Part shown: piece by piece, positions 25,222-33,604 of the stretch
Position numbering within the stretch: the stretch's first letter is position 1
How the letters are laid out: every line of letters starts with the position of its first letter
NCBI GenBank assembly: GCA_017505525.1
Contig: JAFVPB010000039.1
Location: forward strand, 124,001-188,000
Source of the DNA: Clostridia bacterium
GTDB lineage: Bacteria > Bacillota > Clostridia > UMGS1883
Reading direction: 5' to 3'
Length of the DNA stretch: 64,000 nt
The notes under the pieces: generated by a model
The model's database searches: none
What the model was told of the DNA's origin: nothing
What the model saw: only the letters and a program-made list of their open reading frames with translations
Position numbers and translations under genes: made by a program

Positions 25222-25253
25222 AAAAGGACAATGGAATTTTCCATTGTCCTTTT
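25222..25253 (+). terminator. Terminator of the radical SAM operon
   Basis: AAAAGGACAATGGAA (25222-25236) pairs perfectly with TTCCATTGTCCTTTT (25239-25253), starting 10 bases after the last stop codon. Confidence 0.85.
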
Positions 25254-25305
25254 AATAATGTCAGGTGTTTTTTAGTTGTGTGTCAAACTCTTTTATCAAA
25301 TTATA

Positions 25306-25330
25306 CCTGACACCATTTCCGACACCATTT
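25306..25330. repeat. CCTGACACC repeat downstream of the radical SAM operon
   Basis: CCTGACACC, TTTCC and GACACCATTT form the partner of 18698-18720. The rest of 25254-25471 is AT-rich with no ORF I can support. Confidence 0.6.
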
Positions 25331-25471
25331 GTTTTGAAAAACCATCAAAATTTTCAATATTTCTTGTATTTATGATACCACAAAATCAATATAAAATCAA
25401 TGTTTTTATAAAGTTTTAAGGGATTAAAGGTCGAAAACTGTGTTTTGAATAAACCATAAAATAAAAAAATA

Positions 25472-25500
25472 TTGACAAGATTGGAAATAACTGCTATACT
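25472..25500 (+). promoter_or_regulatory. Promoter of the TetR-surface protein operon
   Basis: TTGACA (25472-25477), 17-base spacer, TATACT (25495-25500). Confidence 0.75.
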
Positions 25501-25511
25501 AAAACAAAAAG

Positions 25512-25525
25512 TAGAACGCATTCTA
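25512..25525. promoter_or_regulatory. Probable TetR-family operator
   Basis: The palindrome TAGAA-CGCA-TTCTA lies 11 bases after the -10 box and before the regulator gene, where a bound repressor would block transcription. This suggests that the adjacent TetR regulator controls its own operon. Confidence 0.6.
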
Positions 25526-25550
25526 AAACGAAATGCAAGGAGGGAGAGAA

Positions 25551-26231
25551 ATGGTTAAGTTAACCCGGGAACAACAAACAGAGTTAAATCGTAAAACTGT
25601 TTTGTATAACACTGCAAAGCTGTTCCTGAAAAAAGGATATAGTCTTACTACTATAAAGGAAATTGCCACTGCATCAGAATTAAGTGTAGGTTCACTGACA
25701 AACCTATACAGTTGTAAAGAAGATATTATGAGCGCGCTAGTAAAATACGTTCTCGAAGCACAGTTTGCTAAAACAGAAGCATTGCTTCGCGATATCCCAC
25801 ACGACAAAATACAGATGTATGCATCAGAAACCACCCTACAGCTTTATATGGCAGAATCAAGCGAGCATATCAGAGAGTTGTATTCCGTTGCATATTCTCT
25901 GCCGCACACAACAGGAATTATTCAGGAAACTATTACAAAAAAGCTTGAGGAAATATTTAAAGAGCATTTGGCTGACCTTGAAACAAAGGATTTTTATATG
26001 CTTGAAATAGCATCAGGTGGAATAATGCGGGGGTTTATGACAATACCTTGTAATATGTGGTTTTCAATGGAAGAAAAAATTAAAAGCTTTTTAACAACCA
26101 CATTTCGGGTGTATGAACTGCCAAAGGAAAAAATAGAAGATGCAATCAAATTTGTTTCGCAGTTTGATTTTGAAAAAATTGCAAAAGATCTGATAGAGAA
26201 TCTTCTTGAGGAAATAAAGGAAAGAGTTTAA
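25551..26231 (+). CDS. TetR/AcrR-family transcriptional regulator
   Basis: This 226-residue protein has an N-terminal helix-turn-helix of the TetR type (AKLFLKKGYSLTTIKEIA, ASELSVGSLTNLYSCKED) and a divergent all-helical ligand domain. GGAGGGAGAG just before ATG 25551 fixes the start; the upstream in-frame ATG at 25533 lies on that site. The surface-protein gene begins 13 bases after its stop, so it probably represses itself and that gene through the palindrome at 25512. Confidence 0.88.
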   Translation: MVKLTREQQTELNRKTVLYNTAKLFLKKGYSLTTIKEIATASELSVGSLTNLYSCKEDIMSALVKYVLEAQFAKTEALLRDIPHDKIQMYASETTLQLYMAESSEHIRELYSVAYSLPHTTGIIQETITKKLEEIFKEHLADLETKDFYMLEIASGGIMRGFMTIPCNMWFSMEEKIKSFLTTTFRVYELPKEKIEDAIKFVSQFDFEKIAKDLIENLLEEIKERV

Positions 26232-26244
26232 GGAGGAACATTTA

Positions 26245-28950
26245 ATGAAACCTAAAGGATTTAAGAAATATACAGCATTGTTTTTAACCCTTGCTATGTT
26301 TATGACATTTATACCGGGCTTTACGTTGGTGACAAGTGCGGCAGAGGTAGCCAACGTCACAGACCTTCAGACTGCAATCTCTGCCGGTGGCATTGTGATT
26401 TTGGGCGATGCCATTGATTTGGGCAGCACTGTGTTGACCTTTCCGGATAACACACCTGTAACTATTGATTTAAACGGAAAAACCCTTTCCAAATCGAGCA
26501 GTGGGTACGTTTTGGAACTTGGCACGGGAGATGATGTTACCATCACAGGTAACGGCACGGTCTCGAAAGCAGGTGGTTGGTACTTCTTCAAGAACGATTC
26601 CGGGTATCTCAAAATTGAGGGCGGCACATACTCCAAGTCCGGCTATGATTTGGTTTATATGGACGGAACCTCTGAAACTGAAATCACAGGCGGCGAATTT
26701 GAGTTGGATAATATATTCGCAAGACAGAGTGAAGACAGTACTGGTGCCATCGCAGGAGGCTCCTTTAACGTTGACACTATCTCCACAGGTATTTGGAGCG
26801 AAGGCATATCTATAACCGGCGGCACCTATACATTGAATACCAGCGATACTCCGGTTTCAGGATATGTGGATACGGACAATTATAACATAACAACAAATGC
26901 AGACGGTTCTTATACGGTAAGCGAAAAAACCGCAGTTCCTCCTACTTACACCATTACCGTGAACGGCACCACAAACGGCACAGTCACAGCTGACAAGGCT
27001 ACCGCGGCAGAGGGTGAAACGGTAACTCTTACTGTAACACCGACGACAGACTATGAGCTTGACACACTTACAGTTAAGGATGCAGACGACGATGATGTTC
27101 TGCTTATCGGCAATACATTCACAATGCCTGCAAAAAACGTTACAGTAACCGCAACATTTAAGGTGATACCGATAAATCACACAATTACCTTCATTGCAAA
27201 CAACAACACAGGCGAAACAGACAGCATCACCGTTGCAGACGGAAGTAATTATACTTTTAACGATTATACTTTTACATATGGAAAGTGCAAAATAGAAAGC
27301 TGGAATACAAAAGCAGACGGAAGCGGAGATACTTATTATGTTGGTAACGACGTAACCGTAGCCGAAGATATTACTCTATATGCACAGTGGGTTCTTCCAC
27401 TCAACGAGCTTGATGCTTTTATTGACGGCAACCTTGAATGGTCGGGAAATGGTTCTTCGCCATATACATTCACAATGAACAATGGTGCTGTTCTCTATGC
27501 GAGAGTAATATTACCGTCTGCGAGCAGCGAAGATACGACAACAATTACAGTAGACGGCAATTGTGAGATAAAAGGCTCGGTATCCTTTGTTAGTGGCACA
27601 GGCTTTTATGGAAGCAGCTATAAAGGTAATCTTATAATCAAGGGCGACGGTAGTTTAATATTTGACAAAATGGTAGCAACAGGCTCAGGAGATAGCCTTA
27701 CGGTATATGCTGATACAACGATAAATAATGAAATTAATATCGGAGCAAGTGGCGGCATGGATAGCTGCGTTGCTATTGAGGATGCAACGCTGGAAGCGAG
27801 CGGAGTAGTTTTGCTTCAGTATCTTACAATGGAAGGCAAGGCAAAGCTCAGTATTACAAACGGAAGTATGTCGTTTCACAGTGCCCCCGAACTTAAATTG
27901 GATAGCAAGTCGGAAATATATATTACGGGCAACGGAGTCGAGTGCGTGTTGTATAAAGAAGGCGACGCTCATGAATCTTTTGATAATTTGAAAAAGAATA
28001 ATTGGCTGCCTGCGGGTTACGGGTTTAAGTATGACGGCGGTTATTGTTTGTATGATAAAAATAACAATCTTGAAACAGATTCGGTTACCATTAAAAAGAA
28101 AACACAAACTACAACAAAACCTTCAGGCGGTGGTGGAGCAACCTACATTTTAGTTAAGTTTGATTCTAATGAAGGAAGCAGGGTGGAAAACGACTCTATC
28201 AGAATGAATTATAAACTCATAGAGCCGGAGGCACCCGTAAAAGACGGATTTACATTTGCAGGCTGGTACACAGATGAAGAATTAACTATCGCTTACGACT
28301 TTAATTCAAAAGTTACAAAGAGCTTTACCCTTTATGCAAAATGGATCAAGGTTAATCAGGATGATGATGAAAAAGAAACGTCAGGGCATAATTGTCCGTC
28401 TTTAAAATTCAATGATCTCGATATTTCAAAGTGGTATCATTACGATACAGACTATGTTATAGAAAAGGATCTTTTCAGGGGTATAACAAAAACTATATTT
28501 GCACCTGATGAAAATATTACAAGAGCAATGTTTATCACTGTTCTCTATCGTGCAGAAGGAGAGCCTGTTACAAACAAGAGCATTCCATTTGCTGATATTG
28601 ACATGGGGGCATATTATGCAAATGCTGTAGTATGGGCACAGCAAAATGGCATTATAAAAGGTGTTAGTGAAACAGAGTTTGCGCCAAACACAGATATTTC
28701 GCGCCAGCAGATTGCAACGATTATGTTCCGCTATGTGCAGTATAAAGGAATGGATGCGGTGACACTTGAAGAAAATCTTCATTTCGATGACGCAGGTGAG
28801 ATTTCCGAATATGCAGTTTCTGCCATGAACTGGGCAGTCGGAAAGGAAATTATCAAGGGTTACGAAGATAACACTGTAAGACCTATTAATGGTGCAACAA
28901 GAGCAGAGATTGCAGCAATTATTCACAGATTTTTTGAAAACAATAAATAA
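26245..28950 (+). CDS. Large SLH-anchored surface protein with InlB-type repeats
   Basis: This 901-residue exported protein has a signal peptide (about 1-33) and a beta-helix-like segment of Gly/Thr-rich strands (about 40-215). Next come a bacterial repeat domain (ITVNGTTNGTVTADKATA) and an InlB B-repeat ending in LYAQW (about 310-380). A second beta-rich stretch leads to another InlB B-repeat (VKFDSNEGS to LYAKW, about 635-700). Three C-terminal SLH domains follow from about 715. Such proteins act as adhesins or glycan-binding S-layer components. AAGGAGGA precedes the ATG. Control by the upstream TetR protein is likely from operon structure. Confidence 0.9.
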   Translation: MKPKGFKKYTALFLTLAMFMTFIPGFTLVTSAAEVANVTDLQTAISAGGIVILGDAIDLGSTVLTFPDNTPVTIDLNGKTLSKSSSGYVLELGTGDDVTITGNGTVSKAGGWYFFKNDSGYLKIEGGTYSKSGYDLVYMDGTSETEITGGEFELDNIFARQSEDSTGAIAGGSFNVDTISTGIWSEGISITGGTYTLNTSDTPVSGYVDTDNYNITTNADGSYTVSEKTAVPPTYTITVNGTTNGTVTADKATAAEGETVTLTVTPTTDYELDTLTVKDADDDDVLLIGNTFTMPAKNVTVTATFKVIPINHTITFIANNNTGETDSITVADGSNYTFNDYTFTYGKCKIESWNTKADGSGDTYYVGNDVTVAEDITLYAQWVLPLNELDAFIDGNLEWSGNGSSPYTFTMNNGAVLYARVILPSASSEDTTTITVDGNCEIKGSVSFVSGTGFYGSSYKGNLIIKGDGSLIFDKMVATGSGDSLTVYADTTINNEINIGASGGMDSCVAIEDATLEASGVVLLQYLTMEGKAKLSITNGSMSFHSAPELKLDSKSEIYITGNGVECVLYKEGDAHESFDNLKKNNWLPAGYGFKYDGGYCLYDKNNNLETDSVTIKKKTQTTTKPSGGGGATYILVKFDSNEGSRVENDSIRMNYKLIEPEAPVKDGFTFAGWYTDEELTIAYDFNSKVTKSFTLYAKWIKVNQDDDEKETSGHNCPSLKFNDLDISKWYHYDTDYVIEKDLFRGITKTIFAPDENITRAMFITVLYRAEGEPVTNKSIPFADIDMGAYYANAVVWAQQNGIIKGVSETEFAPNTDISRQQIATIMFRYVQYKGMDAVTLEENLHFDDAGEISEYAVSAMNWAVGKEIIKGYEDNTVRPINGATRAEIAAIIHRFFENNK

Positions 28951-28957
28951 TCAATGA

Positions 28958-28996
28958 ACATGGGGTGTAAAAAACTCAGCTTTTTACACCCCATGT
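28958..28996 (+). terminator. Terminator after the surface protein gene
   Basis: ACATGGGGTGTAAAAA (28958-28973) pairs with TTTTTACACCCCATGT (28981-28996), seven bases after the stop. Confidence 0.85.
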
Positions 28997-29147
28997 ATTT
29001 ATATTATTCATCGTTTGTTCATAATTAATAAATAAAATGATAATAACTATCAATTATTATAAAAATAGAAAAAGTAGTAGATTAGAATTGATTTTTGTGT
29101 TATAATAAATTGAAACAACAGAAATTCTGTTGGTGGGAGGAATTTTT

Positions 29148-29840
29148 TTGAAAAATAAACAGAGGATACTCATAGCAGATGATGATGCTAATATTTGCGA
29201 GCTTGTAAGGCTATATCTTGAAAAAGAAGGATATGAAACCACTGTTTGCTTCAATGGGGAAAAAGCCCTTGAAATTTTTCGCACAGGTGGGACTGACCTT
29301 ATTATTCTTGATATTATGATGCCCAAAATTGACGGGGTAACGGTTTGCCGCGAAATAAGAAAAGAAAGCAAGGTTCCCATAATTATTCTTTCTGCAAAAG
29401 GAGAAACCTTTGATAAAGTTATGTGCCTTGAACTGGGGGCAGACGATTATGTTGTTAAACCTTTTGAGGGAAAAGAGCTTATAGCAAGGGTTAAAGCTGT
29501 TTTAAGAAGAACAGGATATGAGAAAGAGGAAGAAAACGAGAAAATCATACAATATGAAGGAATAACAATTAATCTTACAAATTACGAGCTTACACTTGAT
29601 GGTAAAGCTATTGATATTCCTCCAAAGGAACTGGAACTTTTATATTTTCTTGCTTCTCACCCTAACCGTGTTTATACAAGAGAACAACTTCTTGAAGATG
29701 TGTGGGGATTTGATTATTTCGGTGATTCCAGAACAGTTGATGTTCACGTTAAACGTTTAAGGGAAAAAATTGAAAAATTTGAAGACAGATGGGGGATTAA
29801 AACCGTCTGGAGTGTAGGTTACAAATTTGAGGTGAAATAG
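29148..29840 (+). CDS. OmpR-family response regulator
   Basis: This 230-residue two-domain regulator has an N-terminal receiver domain (DDD acidic pocket, phospho-acceptor Asp in LIILDIMMPKIDG, Lys in VVKPFEGKEL) and a C-terminal winged helix (LTNYELTLDG to TVWSVGYKFE). TTG 29148 is chosen with GGGAGGA (29135-29141) six bases before it; an in-frame TTG at 29130 lies upstream of that site. The histidine kinase starts one base after its stop region, so the two form a pair. With HtrA downstream it probably answers envelope or surface-protein stress, by inference. Confidence 0.92.
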   Translation: MKNKQRILIADDDANICELVRLYLEKEGYETTVCFNGEKALEIFRTGGTDLIILDIMMPKIDGVTVCREIRKESKVPIIILSAKGETFDKVMCLELGADDYVVKPFEGKELIARVKAVLRRTGYEKEEENEKIIQYEGITINLTNYELTLDGKAIDIPPKELELLYFLASHPNRVYTREQLLEDVWGFDYFGDSRTVDVHVKRLREKIEKFEDRWGIKTVWSVGYKFEVK

Positions 29841-29841
29841 T

Positions 29842-31305
29842 GTGCGCACACTTTTTTCAAAAATATTTTTAATGCACATAGTTGTTGCAGTAACTGCCAT
29901 TGTAGTAATTATTCCGCTTATTTTCTTTTTGATAGGCAATTACTTTATTGCATCGCAGGAAAAAGACATAATAGAGGATGCAGTGCGTATTTCACAACTT
30001 AGCGAGAGTATAATTGATAAACAAAATAATGCCGATGCATGGAACTATTATAAAATGGCAATTGAATTTGCAAGTCGTGAAAGCAAGATAATAGTTATTA
30101 ATTCAAAAGGCGATGTTGTTGCCTCTTCAAATAATGTTTCGGGTGTTAAATTAAGCAATATTGATGAAGCCTTTGTTAAAGATATTAAAAACGGTAGAAC
30201 GAGCATTAAAGTTTATAATAAAGGAAAAATATTTAATGAACAAACGCTTGTTGCAACTGCTCCTATTATAAGAAATGACGCATACAGCGGCAAAGGAATT
30301 CTTGTTGGAGCAACTCTTGCGGTGAGGGGAATGCCTTATTTAAAGAATATACAAAACGATATTGTTGGAATTGTAATATACACTCAGAGTATAGTCTGGA
30401 TTATAGCTTTTATAATTTCATTTGTTCTTACAAGGCAGATTACATCTCCGATTAAAAAAATGAAAAATGCGGCGAAAAGCATAGCAAATGGTAACTTTAA
30501 AGAAAAAATTCCTATCACAAGTAATGACGAGATAGGTCAGCTTGCAGAAAGCTTTAATTCTATGACGGAATCCCTTCGGGAGCTTGAAAATATGCGGAGC
30601 TCGTTTGTATCCGATGTATCCCACGAACTCAGAACACCTATGACTATTATAAGCGGTTTCGTTGAAGGTATAATAGATGGCACAATTCCGGAGAATGAAA
30701 GAGAAAAATATCTTGGTATTGTGCTTAGTGAAGCCAAAAGGCTTACAAGGCTTGTAAGCGAACTTTTAGAAGCATCAAAGCTTGAACAGGGAAAAGCAAT
30801 TCTTAACAAAGAAAGCTTTGATATGAACAGAATGCTTACGGAAACACTGATTTCTTATGAACAGCAGATAACACATAAGAATATCAAAATAAGTCTTTTG
30901 CTTGAGGGTAATGAGTGTAACGTTTTTGCCGATAAAGATTCTATAAAGAGAGTGCTTATGAACTTAATTGAAAATGCTATTAAATTTACCCCTGTTGAGG
31001 GCAAAATTACTCTTAAAACAGAAACTAATGATAAAAAAGTTTTAACATCGGTTGAAAATACAGGTGAGGGAATAGCCGAAAATGATCTGAAGCATATTTG
31101 GGAAAGATTTTACAAAACAGATAAAAGTCGTGGGGAAGACAAAAAAGGAGCAGGCTTAGGACTTCACATTGTGAAAACAATAATTACAAAACATAATGGG
31201 GAAATCTTTGCGAAAAGTAAAGAAGGAGAGTATACCCGATTTGCATTTACACTTGACAAAGGTGAAGAAAATACTTCAGGAAGGATGATTGATTATGCAA
31301 AATAA
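29842..31305 (+). CDS. Membrane sensor histidine kinase
   Basis: This 487-residue kinase has two membrane segments (about 8-32 and 177-198) enclosing an extracellular sensor domain. A HAMP linker (RQITSPIKKMKNAAKSI), the HisKA phospho-acceptor His in FVSDVSHELRTPMT and a HATPase domain (NLIENAIKFTP, GAGLGLHIVK) follow. It starts with GTG at 29842 right after the regulator stop. The start of htrA overlaps its last 11 bases. Confidence 0.92.
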   Translation: MRTLFSKIFLMHIVVAVTAIVVIIPLIFFLIGNYFIASQEKDIIEDAVRISQLSESIIDKQNNADAWNYYKMAIEFASRESKIIVINSKGDVVASSNNVSGVKLSNIDEAFVKDIKNGRTSIKVYNKGKIFNEQTLVATAPIIRNDAYSGKGILVGATLAVRGMPYLKNIQNDIVGIVIYTQSIVWIIAFIISFVLTRQITSPIKKMKNAAKSIANGNFKEKIPITSNDEIGQLAESFNSMTESLRELENMRSSFVSDVSHELRTPMTIISGFVEGIIDGTIPENEREKYLGIVLSEAKRLTRLVSELLEASKLEQGKAILNKESFDMNRMLTETLISYEQQITHKNIKISLLLEGNECNVFADKDSIKRVLMNLIENAIKFTPVEGKITLKTETNDKKVLTSVENTGEGIAENDLKHIWERFYKTDKSRGEDKKGAGLGLHIVKTIITKHNGEIFAKSKEGEYTRFAFTLDKGEENTSGRMIDYAK

Positions 31306-32407
31306 AAAGGGAATATTAACAGTTATAGCAAGTGTTGTATGCGCAAGCATTGTTTCTTCTGTTATTACTCTTTCACTGGTTGGAGAGAGAAACGTTGCGT
31401 ATACACCGCAGGCAGAAAGCCGGGACTATGGAATAGTAGCAGTAACAGACACAACTGCAGAAAGAAAGAAGCTTACTGTGAACGAAATAGCAAAGCTGGT
31501 GGGTCCGTCAATAGTTGGTATATCGTGTACCACAAAAGTTCAGAGCTATTTTGGAATGCAACAGTCTGAATCAAGTGGCAGCGGAATAATATTAACATCC
31601 GATGGAAATATTGTAACAAATAATCACGTAATAGAAGGTGCGACCTCTATTAAGGTGAAGCTCAACACAGGAAGTGAATACAACGCAGTACTTATCGGAG
31701 CCGACAAAAAAACAGACATAGCAGTTATTAAAATTACTCCAAACGAAGAGCTTCACGTTGCTTCAATAGGAGATTCAGAAGCTGTTGAGGTTGGTGATTT
31801 GGCTGTAGCAATAGGTAACCCTCTTGCAAGCGAACTTTTCGGCACAGTTACTGCGGGTGTTATAAGTGGAGTTAACAGAACAATGGTGATTGATCAGCGC
31901 GAAATGACCCTTATTCAGACGGATGCTGCTATCAGCCCCGGCAATAGCGGAGGTGCTCTTATCAACCATTATGGTGAAGTTATAGGAATAAACAGTGTAA
32001 AGCTTGTGGATGACGCTGCAGAAGGTCTTGGATTTGCAATACCAATGAAAGAGGCAATTCCAATTATAAAAGATTTAACAGATTCAGGATATGTAAAAGG
32101 AAGACCTGTGATAGGTGTAACTGTTCGCGAAATTACACCTGAGCTTGCTTATTATAATAATCTGTTGGTTGATCACGGTCTCTATGTAATGAGTGTTGCA
32201 GAGAACAGTGGAGCTTATAAAGCAGGACTTAAAAGAGGGGATATAATAGTTAAATTTGATGGAAAGAATGTTAATACATCAAGCGAGTTGAATTCTATCC
32301 GTGATAAGCACAAAGCGGGAGATGTTATAATGCTTACTTTTATCAGAGCAGGAAGAGAAATGAATGTTCCTATAGCATTGACAGAAGAAACACCCAATAA
32401 GAAATAA
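31295..32407 (+). CDS. HtrA/DegP-like serine protease with PDZ domain
   Basis: This 370-residue membrane-anchored protease should degrade misfolded exported proteins at the cell surface. It has an N-terminal membrane anchor (about 6-28), a trypsin-like domain with catalytic His in NNHVIEG, Asp in KTDIAVIK and Ser in GNSGGAL, and one C-terminal PDZ domain (GAYKAGLKRGDIIVKFDG). ATG 31295 follows AAGGATG; an in-frame TTG at 31289 is less likely. The overlap with the kinase gene makes it the third member of a stress-response operon. Confidence 0.93.
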   Translation: MQNKKGILTVIASVVCASIVSSVITLSLVGERNVAYTPQAESRDYGIVAVTDTTAERKKLTVNEIAKLVGPSIVGISCTTKVQSYFGMQQSESSGSGIILTSDGNIVTNNHVIEGATSIKVKLNTGSEYNAVLIGADKKTDIAVIKITPNEELHVASIGDSEAVEVGDLAVAIGNPLASELFGTVTAGVISGVNRTMVIDQREMTLIQTDAAISPGNSGGALINHYGEVIGINSVKLVDDAAEGLGFAIPMKEAIPIIKDLTDSGYVKGRPVIGVTVREITPELAYYNNLLVDHGLYVMSVAENSGAYKAGLKRGDIIVKFDGKNVNTSSELNSIRDKHKAGDVIMLTFIRAGREMNVPIALTEETPNKK

Positions 32408-32416
32408 TTGTTAAAA

Positions 32417-32458
32417 TTAAACACCTCTGTTCAGGGAAAACTGAATAGGGGTGTTTAA
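32417..32458 (+). promoter_or_regulatory. Hairpin masking the ribosome binding site of the 63-aa gene
   Basis: TTAAACACCTC (32417-32427) pairs with GGGGTGTTTAA (32448-32458, one G-T pair), with an inner TTCAG/CTGAA stem. The 3' arm holds the GGGG Shine-Dalgarno and ends at the base before ATG 32459. It begins 10 bases after the htrA stop, so it may also act as that operon's terminator, although the T-run is short. Confidence 0.65.
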
Positions 32459-32650
32459 ATGTTTAACAGCACAGATCCGTTTGATACGGAAAAGGGTTAT
32501 CAGTATGATCTGGAAAACGAAATAAACAGCGTTGTTTCTCAAACTGAATGTACAGGGCTTATTCAGGTGCCGCCACAGGATGAAGACGAGGCAGAATCGT
32601 ATACAGAGATATATACTGTACCCAAAAATGATAAACCTTTTAATAAATAA
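32459..32650 (+). CDS. Small acidic protein, unknown
   Basis: This 63-residue protein is rich in Asp/Glu (QDEDEAESYTEIY) and has no hydrophobic segment or signal. I do not recognise it. Its only ribosome binding site is buried in the 32417-32458 hairpin, so it would be made only when that structure opens or when the transcript starts within it. The 104 bases after it, up to the next terminator, hold no supported gene. Confidence 0.5.
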   Translation: MFNSTDPFDTEKGYQYDLENEINSVVSQTECTGLIQVPPQDEDEAESYTEIYTVPKNDKPFNK

Positions 32651-32754
32651 AAAAGTGGATGTAAAAAAGTTCAGACAGCAAAAAGGCTATATTAAAACAG
32701 ATCGCATGTATTTACAGCTAAGTTTGTCCGTTCTGAATTATTTATCCTATCCCT

Positions 32755-32796
32755 AAAAAGCAGGTGTAAAAAACGAGTTTTTTACACCTGCTTTTT
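32755..32796. terminator. Bidirectional terminator between the 63-aa gene and prmC
   Basis: A 19-bp perfect stem (32755-32773 with 32778-32796) has AAAAAGC/GCTTTTT ends and serves the converging transcripts. Confidence 0.85.
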
Positions 32797-33604
32797 ATTT
32801 CATTCCAATAACTACTCTGTCGTTTTCGCCATAGTCTTTATAAACATAAACCGACTTGAATTTGTTCATCAGTTTTGGAACACTTTCGCCCTGATCATAT
32901 CCGATTTCAAGTGCGAGTATACCATTTTCATTAAGAGCATAATATGCTTTTTCTATTATTATTCTATAAAAATCAAGCCCATCTGCACCTCCATCGAGTG
33001 CACGTACAGGCTCGAACCGGCTGACATCCAGTCCCTTTACAACTTCTGTGGGAATATATGGTGGATTTGCAGTAATTATGTCGTAATTATTTTCTATAGC
33101 ATCTGAAATAACGTCGAGCTTATACGCCTTTACTCTGCTATTAAGATTGTGAAGATTTATATTTTCGATGGCAGCATTTAGAGCTTCGAGTGAAATATCG
33201 GTAAGCTCAACCGACGAATTTTTAATCATATATGCAAGGGAAATACCTATACAACCACTTCCTGTGCAAAGATCGAGAATTCGTGGAGCAGAAAAATTAT
33301 TGTGCTCTATCACTTTTTCAACAAGACATTCTGTATCGGGACGGGGGATAAGAGTTGAATTATTTAAAATAAAATTAAGTCCCATAAATTCTTTTTCGCC
33401 CGTTATATATGAAACGGGGATGCCCTGCATTCTTTTTACTATATATTCATTAAAGGTGCTTATTTCTTTATCTGTTAAGTCGCGGAATACAACAAGAGCG
33501 TTTTCGCAGTTTAGTGCTTTCGATAAAAGCACCCTTGCATCCAGCAAGGGTGTGGGTGAGTTTGTAAGTTTTTTAGCTGCTTCGTTAAGAATTTTTCTTA
33601 CCAT
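32795..33604 (-). CDS. prmC: Peptide chain release factor glutamine methyltransferase
   Basis: This 269-residue SAM-dependent methyltransferase methylates the GGQ glutamine of release factors RF1 and RF2. The SAM motif ILDLCTGSGCIGISLA and the catalytic ANPPYIP loop that holds the substrate glutamine are present, with the usual N-terminal helical domain. It overlaps the upstream DUF1385 gene by 7 bases, the common Firmicutes order. Confidence 0.94.
   Translation of the reverse strand: MVRKILNEAAKKLTNSPTPLLDARVLLSKALNCENALVVFRDLTDKEISTFNEYIVKRMQGIPVSYITGEKEFMGLNFILNNSTLIPRPDTECLVEKVIEHNNFSAPRILDLCTGSGCIGISLAYMIKNSSVELTDISLEALNAAIENINLHNLNSRVKAYKLDVISDAIENNYDIITANPPYIPTEVVKGLDVSRFEPVRALDGGADGLDFYRIIIEKAYYALNENGILALEIGYDQGESVPKLMNKFKSVYVYKDYGENDRVVIGMK

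Noticed and set aside
26857-28926. Long minus-strand frames opposite the surface protein gene
   Set aside because: They are Cys-rich antisense shadows of the repeated plus-strand coding sequence, without start signals.
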